Below, in pieces: positions 16,906-24,295 of a stretch of 64,000 bases of DNA. The position numbers were made by a program, and so were the translations under genes. This DNA comes from Prevotella communis (GTDB taxonomy: Bacteria > Bacteroidota > Bacteroidia > Bacteroidales > Bacteroidaceae). How positions within the stretch are numbered: position 1 is the stretch's first letter; each line of letters opens with the position of its first letter. Location of the stretch: the NCBI RefSeq assembly GCF_022024115.1, contig NZ_CP091792.1, positions 1,488,001-1,552,000 on the forward strand. The letters run 5' to 3'. The notes under the pieces are model-generated. The model worked only from the letters and a program-made list of their open reading frames with translations, had not been told where the DNA came from and ran no database searches.

Positions 16906-17358
16906 ATGAAAGACGAAGAGATTTTCAAAGCAGAGGTTTCAACGGAGCTGGAGTTGCCGCTTTACGATGCGATAGCAGCTGGTTTCCCCATTACCAGTGA
17001 CTATCCAGCCGAGAGACTGGACTTCAACCGCGATTTCATCAAGCATCCTGAAAGTACCTTCTTTGTCAAGGTGAAAGGTGATTCGATGAAGGATGCAGGT
17101 ATCTATGACGGTGACCTTTGCCTGGTGGACAGAGCAGAAGAGATGGTGCACGGCAATATCGTGGCTGCGTATGTCAATGGCGGGTTTACGGTGAAGTACC
17201 TCGATACCTCGACCAAGGATGAAGGTTTCATCCGACTGCGTCCTGCCAATACGGATTACAAACCGTTTATTGTGGATGCCTCTGACGAGTTTATTGTCTG
17301 GGGCAAGGTCATTTTTACCATTAGAGACTGGAGGAACAGCTATTGTTTGCCATTGTAG
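16906..17358 (+). CDS. umuD: UmuD-like S24 peptidase, SOS mutagenesis
   Basis: The 150-residue protein has a self-cleavage Ala-Gly in AAGFPI near residue 26, the active-site Ser in VKGDSMKDAGI and the Lys in GGFTVKYL, the dyad used by UmuD/LexA proteins. RecA-stimulated cleavage gives UmuD', which joins UmuC as DNA polymerase V. TAATTTTG at 16880-16887 is a possible -7 box; I see no LexA-type operator. It overlaps umuC by 16 bp. The pair is plus-strand cargo flanked by phage genes. Confidence 0.9.
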   Translation: MKDEEIFKAEVSTELELPLYDAIAAGFPITSDYPAERLDFNRDFIKHPESTFFVKVKGDSMKDAGIYDGDLCLVDRAEEMVHGNIVAAYVNGGFTVKYLDTSTKDEGFIRLRPANTDYKPFIVDASDEFIVWGKVIFTIRDWRNSYCLPL

Positions 17359-18635
17359 ATTGTGATAACTGCTTCGTGAGCTGCGAAAGGGTGTTTCGCC
17401 CTGACCTCAACGGAAAGCCTGTCGTTGTACTGTCGAACAATGACGGCTGTGTTGTGGCACGCTCGAACGAAGCAAAGGCTCTTGGCATCAAGGCAGGAAC
17501 GCCATATTTCCAACTTAAGGATTTGTTCCCCGGGCAGGAGATTGCGGTGTTCTCCTCGAACTACGAGCTCTACATCGACATGACGGACAGAGTGATGTCA
17601 CTTATCCGTCAGGAGGTGCCAGAGTTCTACCGCTATAGCATCGATGAAGGCTTCTGCATGCTCGATGGGATGAATTTCCTCGACCTGAAGGAATGGGGAG
17701 AGAAACTGCACCAGACCATCAAGCGCTGCACAGGTATGCCTGTCAGCATCGGTATTGCCCAGACTAAGACCTTGGCAAAGATGGCCAGCCACTATGCCAA
17801 GAAATACCCCGGCTTCAATCATTGCTGCTACATCGATAATATCGAGCGTAGGAACAAGGCCTTGGAGCTTTACCCCATTGAGGAAGTATGGGGAATCGGC
17901 AGACAGTACGCCAAGAGGCTGCAAGCCGAGCGCGTGACGACTGCCTATGATTTCGCCATGAAGCCCAAGAGCTGGGTACGTGCCACCTTCAATGTGGTGG
18001 TGGAGCGTACGTGGCGCGAACTCAATGGGGATGACTGTGTGCCCCTGGAAGATCTGGGCAAGAAAAAAAGCATCTGCACCAGCAGGAGCTTCCCCGGGAT
18101 GGTGCCAGACTTTGAGACCCTGCGAACCAGTATCAGCAACTTCGCCGCTCATTGTGCCGAGAAGCTGCGCAAGCAACAGTCTGCAGCGAGCATTGTGAGT
18201 GTGTTCATCGACACGAACCATTTCCGCGAGGACTTGCCCCAGTACTGGAACTGGGCGCAGGAGAGTCTGCTGACGCCCACCAGCTCGACACAGGATATCG
18301 TGCAATGTGCGCTGCGCTGCACCCAAAGGATATTCCGACAGGGGTATCAGTATAAGCGTGCGGGTGTGGTGGTGGCAGGCATCTGTCCCGATACTGCCGT
18401 TCAGACCAACTTCATCGACTATGATTCTGAACGGTACGAGAAGAAGAAAAGGCTTGATGAAGCCATTGATAAAATCAACAGGATGAACGGCAGCGAGACC
18501 ATCGTGCTTGGGTCGCAGCAGTATACGGCAAAGGACGGAAAAGGTAAAGCGGGCGTTTTCCGTGACAGCATCAAGCACGACTTCCGCAGTCCCAGCTACA
18601 CCACGAAGTGGAGCGATATTCCTGAGGCAAAATGA
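17343..18635 (+). CDS. umuC: UmuC, DNA polymerase V catalytic subunit
   Basis: The 430-residue Y-family polymerase opens FAIVDCDNCFVSCERVF, with the metal-binding Asp residues, and carries YSIDEGF, the second catalytic motif. The family's C-terminal domain is complete and it is of full family length. The start is a TTG inside the end of umuD, since no ATG precedes the conserved N-terminus. It performs translesion synthesis with UmuD'. A strong terminator follows 5 bp after the stop. Confidence 0.93.
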   Translation: MFAIVDCDNCFVSCERVFRPDLNGKPVVVLSNNDGCVVARSNEAKALGIKAGTPYFQLKDLFPGQEIAVFSSNYELYIDMTDRVMSLIRQEVPEFYRYSIDEGFCMLDGMNFLDLKEWGEKLHQTIKRCTGMPVSIGIAQTKTLAKMASHYAKKYPGFNHCCYIDNIERRNKALELYPIEEVWGIGRQYAKRLQAERVTTAYDFAMKPKSWVRATFNVVVERTWRELNGDDCVPLEDLGKKKSICTSRSFPGMVPDFETLRTSISNFAAHCAEKLRKQQSAASIVSVFIDTNHFREDLPQYWNWAQESLLTPTSSTQDIVQCALRCTQRIFRQGYQYKRAGVVVAGICPDTAVQTNFIDYDSERYEKKKRLDEAIDKINRMNGSETIVLGSQQYTAKDGKGKAGVFRDSIKHDFRSPSYTTKWSDIPEAK

Positions 18636-18640
18636 TAATA

Positions 18641-18682
18641 GAAGTGGCGGTCTTCGCAGATCGCCACTTCGTTTCGATTTTT
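18641..18682 (+). terminator. terminator of umuDC
   Basis: A long stem (GAAGTGGCG/CGCCACTTC, 18641-18670) is followed by a T-rich tail at 18672-18682. Confidence 0.8.
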
Positions 18683-18769
18683 TAGAACACTGGTCAATTA
18701 GTAAATAAATGGCCGTGTATCAATGTTATGCAACGGGAAACATTGATGGGTATACTCAGGCTGGCGCTT

Positions 18770-19021
18770 CTAGAAAAGTAGGGATACAAAGAACGTGGAC
18801 CTGCGTATCCCAAAGTCTTCGTACTTAGGCACTGGAAAAGCCACATAGAAAAGACAATGAGACGACAAGCCCACGTATATACGTGAACTGTCGAACTCCA
18901 GTCTTGTTCTATTTTTGAAGTTTCCAGTTTCAAGTACACAAGACAGAAGCACATCAGCTTCGTTTTCAATAAGAGTACTGCGGGTGCACGTAGGCAGGGG
19001 CAGTAAGAATGGCTGTACCAC
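18770..19021 (-). CDS. possible small protein with GTG start (uncertain)
   Basis: An 83-codon frame with plausible composition follows a TACCTTTG -7 box at 19050-19043 on the minus strand by about 20 nt. Within the message lies a perfect 14-nt palindrome, CACGTATATACGTG. The start would be GTG and no family is recognised. A non-coding transcript is equally possible. Confidence 0.3.
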   Translation of the reverse strand: MVQPFLLPLPTCTRSTLIENEADVLLSCVLETGNFKNRTRLEFDSSRIYVGLSSHCLFYVAFPVPKYEDFGIRRSTFFVSLLF

Positions 19022-19111
19022 TGTACATCGTCATTCTGGGTGCAAAGGTACGAAAAAAAACGAATATAATATAAGAATTACCTAGATTTCATTTTTTATT
19101 GAACTAAAAGA

Positions 19112-19147
19112 TAAAAAACTGCAGAGCTGATTTTCTCAACTCTGCAG
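19112..19147 (-). terminator. terminator of third lipoprotein cassette
   Basis: On the minus strand CTGCAGAG pairs with CTCTGCAG (19147-19119), followed by TTTTTT. It lies 81 bp after the lipoprotein stop. Confidence 0.75.
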
Positions 19148-19227
19148 ATTTGGATAATACTTATTTATGCTATTATTAGCTGTTTAAGACTATTGTGTAT
19201 GTACTTATTACTTACTGTGGTGTTATA

Positions 19228-20868
19228 TTAGTATATATAGCCCCAACCATTATCATTGTTTATACGGAGCGTGCCACCCGAGATATTGGCGAAGTCATAT
19301 ATCACAGGCATCATGTTCCAAAAACGTTCCTCTAAGACTTTATATTTAGTCGCTTCGCTGGGTATGTTTGCGGTGAAGACATTATAACTCTCGTCATACC
19401 AGGTCGTGCCTACTGAGGTCAGGCTGACGGTGCTGCCGACTGTTGTATTTTCATCTTTGTAGAACTGGACGTAAAAGTCAGAGGTACCCCAGTCTTCAGG
19501 AAGCCACACCGTGATGTAGGATTCATTTGGACCGCCGGCACCCACGAATTTCTTGTAGGCTACGCCCCCGATTTCCTCGTCGGTGGAAGTGATATTGAGG
19601 CCGGAGGCGTCATGGACGAAGCCATATGCGAATGTGGGGGCGCTGCTCGTGTAGAGCGTCACGTCTTTGGTGAGCATCCAGCAACTACCATCAATACTGC
19701 CGTTGACGGTCAGCGTGTGAGTGCCGCCCGCCGTGGTGATAAGCGTGTGGTTGGAACTAGAATTGCTTGCCCTGATATTGCCATTCACGGTGACGTTGCC
19801 GTCGAGCTTGATGGTGGCGCGGTAGAAGTCAACGGAGTTATAATATGTTAAGGTCGATATATAGCCGTTGAACACGGTGCCGTCGGCAAAGGTCATGGTG
19901 GCTGCATTGCCGATGATTTGGCCGCTGCCCGTGCCGCTGATGGTGTATTCCTTGCCGTCCTGCAGCGTGTATTTGCCATCGTCCGACTTCTCCACGGCCA
20001 CGCCATCGGTGGTGTTCATGATGAAGGGAGTCATCTTCCAGCTAACGTTGTAGCCGTTGCTTGCGGCGTAGGTCTTGCTTGTCAGCGACTTCGAATAATC
20101 GTTAGTGGCGGAGGCGGCGGTAATCTTGATGCTGGCATTGTCCGTGGGAAGGATAGCTAAATAGATGGGACCTGCCGCTGCTGAGCGAGTGACAGTGTAG
20201 TTGTTGGTGCCGTCGCTCAGGGTGAGGCTGGTGATGCTGCTGGTAATGTCGCTGCTGCCATCGCTGTTCTTCAGCGTCATGGCGAGGATGGCCAACTGAT
20301 TCGCAAGCGTGCCAGTGGGCAGCGAGGTGCCGTCCCATGTATCGGTGTAAGTAGCTAAGTCCAGATTGGTGGCAAGGTTATCCAATGTACCGTCCTGCGT
20401 AGACAGCGCGTCGTAGTTGACCGAGCCGTCGTCCTTTGCCATTGCGGCGGGATAGATGTAGGTCACAGCCTGCGTTTTGTCGGGGTCTGTCAGCTCGAAG
20501 GTAAAGGTGGCCGACTTCTTGTCTGTTGCAGGGTCGGCAGTAGTGGTGATGTCACCATCCGTCAGTGCTGCACTTACGGCCTTGACGGTATTGCCGCTGG
20601 TGTTCTTGTAAACGATGGCCATCGTTTCGCCTGCAGCAAAGGTCTTAACGGCCTGTTTGTTCACGTAATCAATATTCAATGCGCGACTAGTACCTCGTGC
20701 CTCTGCACCCTCGTCGAGGCCGACGGTGGTGGTCATTGTTACTACATTGCTTTTGTTTTCAGGCTGCTGGGGAGTGTCAATGAAGTTGTCATCGCTGGAG
20801 CAGCTGGTCACGATGGCGCCCACCAGTGCGAGGGCAGCCATGCTGAGATATTTCATTGTCTTCATCAT
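19228..20868 (-). CDS. fimbrillin-like surface lipoprotein, 546 residues
   Basis: The signal peptide, lipobox VTSC and SSDDN export signal are followed by a ~290-residue N-terminal region nearly the same as in the 8627-10018 protein (NVVTMTTTVGLDEG, VKTFAAGETMAI, YPAAMA, QLAILAMTLK, AAAGPIYLAI, YNVSWKM). From there the two differ completely: this one continues with a beta-helix-like or carbohydrate-binding-like stretch (repeated T/G/N, SITVWLPEDWG) and ends GWGYIY. The shared stem with exchanged head suggests recombination between cassettes. ATGs at 20868 and 20865 are both possible starts. Confidence 0.8.
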   Translation of the reverse strand: MMKTMKYLSMAALALVGAIVTSCSSDDNFIDTPQQPENKSNVVTMTTTVGLDEGAEARGTSRALNIDYVNKQAVKTFAAGETMAIVYKNTSGNTVKAVSAALTDGDITTTADPATDKKSATFTFELTDPDKTQAVTYIYPAAMAKDDGSVNYDALSTQDGTLDNLATNLDLATYTDTWDGTSLPTGTLANQLAILAMTLKNSDGSSDITSSITSLTLSDGTNNYTVTRSAAAGPIYLAILPTDNASIKITAASATNDYSKSLTSKTYAASNGYNVSWKMTPFIMNTTDGVAVEKSDDGKYTLQDGKEYTISGTGSGQIIGNAATMTFADGTVFNGYISTLTYYNSVDFYRATIKLDGNVTVNGNIRASNSSSNHTLITTAGGTHTLTVNGSIDGSCWMLTKDVTLYTSSAPTFAYGFVHDASGLNITSTDEEIGGVAYKKFVGAGGPNESYITVWLPEDWGTSDFYVQFYKDENTTVGSTVSLTSVGTTWYDESYNVFTANIPSEATKYKVLEERFWNMMPVIYDFANISGGTLRINNDNGWGYIY

Positions 20869-20891
20869 TGTTTTTAACGTTTAGTGGGTTG

Positions 20892-21020
20892 TTACTCTTC
20901 TTCTTCATCGTGAAAAGTGTAATTTTGCGCTCCTGCCTGTCCTGGGCTGGTGCAGATGATGCCTTGGTGTTGCAACTTGACGACCTTCATCGCCGGTTTT
21001 CTGTAATCTTTTCGTTTCAT
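20892..21020 (-). CDS. 42-residue peptide, third member of the family
   Basis: It starts MKRKDYRKPAMKVVKLQHQ, then IICTSPGQAGAQNY and a D/E tail. In place of LLAGS it has IICTS, while the following GQAGAQNY matches the peptide at 10044 (GQAGVQNY). The 25-bp gap to the lipoprotein contains ACCCACTAAA, also present in the first cassette. Confidence 0.75.
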   Translation of the reverse strand: MKRKDYRKPAMKVVKLQHQGIICTSPGQAGAQNYTFHDEEEE

Positions 21021-21080
21021 TTTGTTTATTATTGATATTAGTTACGTTTTACCCGGGTTGTAAAAAGATTAAAACGAGCG

Positions 21081-21088
21081 CAAAGGTA
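21081..21088 (-). promoter_or_regulatory. -7 box of the third cassette
   Basis: TACCTTTG lies on the minus strand 61 bp before the peptide start. The upstream box is not the phage type. Confidence 0.5.
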
Positions 21089-21137
21089 TAAAAAAATATC
21101 TGAAAATGAGCATGAAAAAGGAAAAATGTGGTAATTT

Positions 21138-21368
21138 TTAGAGGAAGACCTCCATGCCGTTGAGCTTGAAAATGCAACACTCGCGGGTCTGGCGGATCTG
21201 GTTGGAGTCGAGAAGCTTGAACTTGCGGATACCCTTGTAGTGGTCGTACTTGATACAGATGCATCGGTGCCACTCCTGGATCTCGCCCTTTGAGGTCCAG
21301 AGACGGATATCTACTGGGTCGGGTCGGTTGAGAATCAGTCGGGCGGTGGAAATGTGGATTGAGTTCAT
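21138..21368 (-). CDS. small phage protein, 76 residues
   Basis: A soluble, basic, beta-rich protein starting MNSIHISTARL, chosen over a longer frame because it fits the gap to the upstream gene. It follows the 21423-22514 gene by 54 bp and probably shares its promoter. No family recognised. Confidence 0.55.
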   Translation of the reverse strand: MNSIHISTARLILNRPDPVDIRLWTSKGEIQEWHRCICIKYDHYKGIRKFKLLDSNQIRQTRECCIFKLNGMEVFL

Positions 21369-21422
21369 AGAGTTAAAGACATAATAACTGGTTAAAGACA
21401 CAATAACATATTAACATATAAA

Positions 21423-22514
21423 CTATAACCTTTCGGTTCCGTCGGCATATTTCCATGAGAACTTCAGGCGGATGAGGTCTTTGTCGGAATCAGTTACTTC
21501 GGATGTGATATCGCTGATAAGAACCTTGGCAGAGGTGAAAGAGTCGATTTGGCGGGTGACATACTTTGAGGAAAGCATCTCGCTGAGCCATGAAGCTTCC
21601 TGGGGAGTCAGCGGTGCCGTCTCTACCTCGTGCTTTACCTTAACAGACTCGTCGTAGAACTGCGTATAATGACCACAAACGGCCTCACTATGATCTATTT
21701 CGGTCTTTGTGGTGGTGGCAGCGAAGAGGTAGGCGGTATCGAGGTGGTTGAAAGCATTCAGGAAGTGGAATGTGTCGCAGGGTTGCTCGTCGGTGAAGAA
21801 GAGGTTGAACTGCCGGTTGCCGACGCGATACTCTGCGCCATGTACCTTACAGGAGAAATGCGTTGCTCGGTCGACAAGAGTCTTCAGGTAGGCATGGGAC
21901 AGAACCTTGGAAGAAATGGAATCGAAGTCGGACGGTGTTTCCCCCAGGTCACAATCAAGCGAGAGAATCAGGCTTGGATTTGCAAGTTGTGAGAAATATA
22001 TCCGTGCGCTGATGGAACTTGCTTCTCTTGTGGTGGCGAAAAAGCTCAGCTTCATGCTGCCGCTGCGGGGAATGAGTGCGCTGCGCAGTGTGGTCAGGAA
22101 GTGGCTGGACAAAAAAGCCTCAGAAGAAAGGATAGTGCTGAAGCGGCAATAGATGACCGTGATATCGTCACTTGAAACGACAGTTGGTGAAGAGGTGTCG
22201 CTGCCGTATGACACGTGGATGTTTCCGTCGTCGTCATACGTAACAGTCTCCTTGATTGTCTCAGCGCCCTTAGCTTCTATCTTCAATGTGGCAATGTTTC
22301 GCTGAGCGCCTGACATGTAGGACTCCACGATGGAACGGATATCACGGACGATAATCTCCTGGTTGTAGGGGTAGTAGACGGACGAGAAAACCTTTGAGGA
22401 GTTCACGAGAACGGAAACCTCCAAAGACTCCTGGTCCGTGGTGATGCTGACCTCCTCCGGAAGATGTGACGTGAGGAAGATGCTGCTGAATGTGGTATTG
22501 ATGGTAGTGGCCAT
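21423..22514 (-). CDS. phage tail or baseplate-type protein, 363 residues
   Basis: A beta-rich, Ser/Thr-rich protein without signal peptide or known motif. The start at 22514 (MATTINTTFSS) is the first ATG after the promoter. It has a perfect late-type phage promoter, so it belongs to the phage morphogenesis regulon. A virion component such as a tail or baseplate protein is the likely role, but I do not recognise the family. Confidence 0.6.
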   Translation of the reverse strand: MATTINTTFSSIFLTSHLPEEVSITTDQESLEVSVLVNSSKVFSSVYYPYNQEIIVRDIRSIVESYMSGAQRNIATLKIEAKGAETIKETVTYDDDGNIHVSYGSDTSSPTVVSSDDITVIYCRFSTILSSEAFLSSHFLTTLRSALIPRSGSMKLSFFATTREASSISARIYFSQLANPSLILSLDCDLGETPSDFDSISSKVLSHAYLKTLVDRATHFSCKVHGAEYRVGNRQFNLFFTDEQPCDTFHFLNAFNHLDTAYLFAATTTKTEIDHSEAVCGHYTQFYDESVKVKHEVETAPLTPQEASWLSEMLSSKYVTRQIDSFTSAKVLISDITSEVTDSDKDLIRLKFSWKYADGTERL

Positions 22515-22531
22515 GATGTTTCTTTTTTGTG

Positions 22532-22566
22532 CAAAGATAAAAAAGGGTGGGGGGTGGGGAAAAGAC
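22532..22566 (-). promoter_or_regulatory. phage-type promoter of the 22514 gene
   Basis: On the minus strand GTCTTTTC (22566-22559) is followed after 19 nt by TATCTTTG (22539-22532). The start codon follows 17 nt later. Confidence 0.8.
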
Positions 22567-22612
22567 ACGAAAATATTTCATGATTCTCGGATTTTTGTTG
22601 TACCTTTGCATG

Positions 22613-22697
22613 ACGAAATTTCATCGAAAAAAAATTCATTTAATTTTTGTTTTGTTTAGAAAGGTTCGCTGTGAAGCGAGCCTTCCTTTTTTGATAG
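22613..22697 (+). ncRNA. candidate small RNA between promoter and terminator
   Basis: TACCTTTG at 22601-22608, with a weak TTTC -33 box 21 nt upstream, starts a short unit of about 85 nt. It ends at a strong hairpin (22667-22690, AAGG-TTCGC/GCGA-GCCTT with loop TGTGAA) and T6. It holds no frame of note. The hairpin can also terminate the converging gene at 22704. Confidence 0.45.
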
Positions 22698-22703
22698 CCC
22701 CCT

Positions 22704-23072
22704 TTACAGGAAGGCTATCAATCCTTTTTGCTCGGCAACCTGAGCTAATGCCTGAGACTCCGCCTCGGCTTTCTTAGCGCGGGGCTTGCGCTGCTTCTTT
22801 GGCTTTGCCTCTGTCTGAGCTTCCTGCTCAGCAGGCTTCTCAGCCTCAGATGCTACTTTTTCCTTAGCGATTTCCGCTGAGAGAGCCTTGAGGGATGCAT
22901 CCTCGATATGGAATCCTGTCTGCTTCTTTAAGAGAAAAGCGAAACGCATGGCCTTATAGGGACTCTTGCAGTATGCCTGACCTTGTTCTTCACCTGTGAT
23001 GGCCACCATCCATACATTGTTCTCACTCTTGTTAGACTTCACTTCTGTAACGATAATAACTTTTGCTTCCAT
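22704..23072 (-). CDS. hypothetical protein with Ala/Lys/Glu-rich tail, 122 residues
   Basis: The N-terminal ~60 residues look like a compact alpha/beta domain (VWMVAITGEEQGQAYCKSPY). The remainder is a low-complexity K/A/E/Q tail with KKQRKPRAKK, suggesting nucleic-acid contact. It is 46 bp downstream of the 23119 gene. Family unknown. Confidence 0.6.
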   Translation of the reverse strand: MEAKVIIVTEVKSNKSENNVWMVAITGEEQGQAYCKSPYKAMRFAFLLKKQTGFHIEDASLKALSAEIAKEKVASEAEKPAEQEAQTEAKPKKQRKPRAKKAEAESQALAQVAEQKGLIAFL

Positions 23073-23118
23073 AATACTAATTTCTTTAATTGTTTATACT
23101 CTATTTTGTGATACTTAT

Positions 23119-23343
23119 TTATGCTGCCTTATAGACTTCGATGAATGTAATATCTGCCATCAGATCATTGGCCATGCTCTCTGCTATCTCTGTGGCTTTA
23201 GCGAATGTGTCCGCTTCTACCTCATACTCATAGTACTCGCCATCCTCACAATTGACAACTACACTGTAGATATTGCCTACATAATAGCGCTTGCTGTATA
23301 ACCTGCTGTGGGTGAAAACTGATGTTTGTACATTCTGTGTCAT
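23119..23343 (-). CDS. small hypothetical protein, 74 residues
   Basis: It contains VVNCEDGEYYEYEVEADTFA, a pattern seen in small dodecin-like or DUF-type phage proteins with a beta-alpha-beta fold. Its upstream region carries the ~220-bp conserved non-coding element also found before ardA. Confidence 0.6.
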   Translation of the reverse strand: MTQNVQTSVFTHSRLYSKRYYVGNIYSVVVNCEDGEYYEYEVEADTFAKATEIAESMANDLMADITFIEVYKAA

Positions 23344-23382
23344 AATTCTTATTTTTTAAATTGTTTGACTTCTTGTTAATTT

Positions 23383-23603
23383 AGCTCCGAGGAGCTTTTG
23401 TAATTTTTACGTGCAATGAAGAGCAGCAAGAGGAAAGTGCGTAAATGCAAGGAATTACCAGCAAAAATCATGGAATACCCCATTTTCTTTAGGCTCTGAC
23501 GTAAAGAAGAAAATGCGGAAGGCTGCTGTGATTTATGTGCAGGAATCGGGAACCTTAGAGACCAGTACTTGCAGGGCACGGGCTTGCGCTAAATTTGCAA
23601 AGG
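23383..23603. other. conserved non-coding element, copy A
   Basis: This copy matches 50129-50334 over its whole length. Shared blocks read on the minus strand are AAATTTAG-type start, GTGCCCTGCAAGTACTGGTC, GTTCCCGAT, GCCTTCC, GAAAATGG, GTATTCCAT, ATTCCTTGC, GCACTTTCCTC and a closing AGCTCC/GGAGCT hairpin. The blocks fall in different reading frames in the two copies, so a protein is unlikely. GTGC/GCAC and GCAAG/CTTGC can close a long-range stem. It would lie in the 5' leader of the 23119-23343 gene. Confidence 0.65.
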
Positions 23604-24295
23604 AAAAATAAGTAAAGGGCCTATAGGTAGCTAAAAGGAGAAGTCCAACAAGCATGGAGAATGGTAATGACACAGAATTCGCAAACATTCACCTGCAGCG
23701 GGTACAGTAAGCGCTCTATTCGCCTCTACCTTGTTCGGCAATATCCAGGGTGTACCTCTTTTGATTGTGATGGCCACCTCTTTTGTATGAGGTATGTTGC
23801 GGACTACCAATTTATGGCCACAGATAGCTGAACGGCGGGCACTACCTATTTAGGCAGATTACACATCGATGTCGGCAGCAAAAGAAATCACGAAGGAGTA
23901 TGGCAATAGAAATGACGTGGAAGCAAATGACCTCTTTCGCAAAGTGAAGTCCATCAAGAGTGAGCTAACAATGGACGGTGACATCCTGGTACTTGAAGAA
24001 CGTCAGGCGTACAATGAGGCCCATCAGAGCCATGCATACCTTTTGAATATGAAGCAGACGGAACTAAAAAAGAGACAGCGGACCTCACGGCTCGCCGTCT
24101 CAGATTTTTGGGTAATATAAAAGCATTTGCTATTATTCAGCGTCCAGAAGCCTGGCAGGAATTTCAAAGACAGAGTCCAATGATAAGTCCGCAAACGTTC
24201 ACGCCATTAGCAAAAGTGTAGAGTCTCACGACTCATAGTCTCATATAGTCGGCAAAAACGATACAACCTCGCGAGAATGAGGGGTACGTTATATT
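23604..24295. other. gene-poor stretch with a terminator-like hairpin
   Basis: The only frame of note is 23869-24120 on plus (83 codons, Lys/Glu-rich), ending inside a hairpin with GAGAC/GTCTC and GCG/CGC arms and T5 at about 24072-24106. I cannot support it as a gene, though the terminator argues for a plus-strand transcript. Nothing else is visible. Confidence 0.35.

Noticed and set aside
18848..18855. A further GAAAAGAC word as ninth phage promoter
   Set aside because: No CAAAnnTA box lies 19-20 bp away, and no phage gene follows.
23376..23579. A 67-codon frame inside element A resembling one at 50151-50375
   Set aside because: The shared nucleotide blocks fall in different frames in the two copies, so the resemblance comes from the DNA and not from a common protein.
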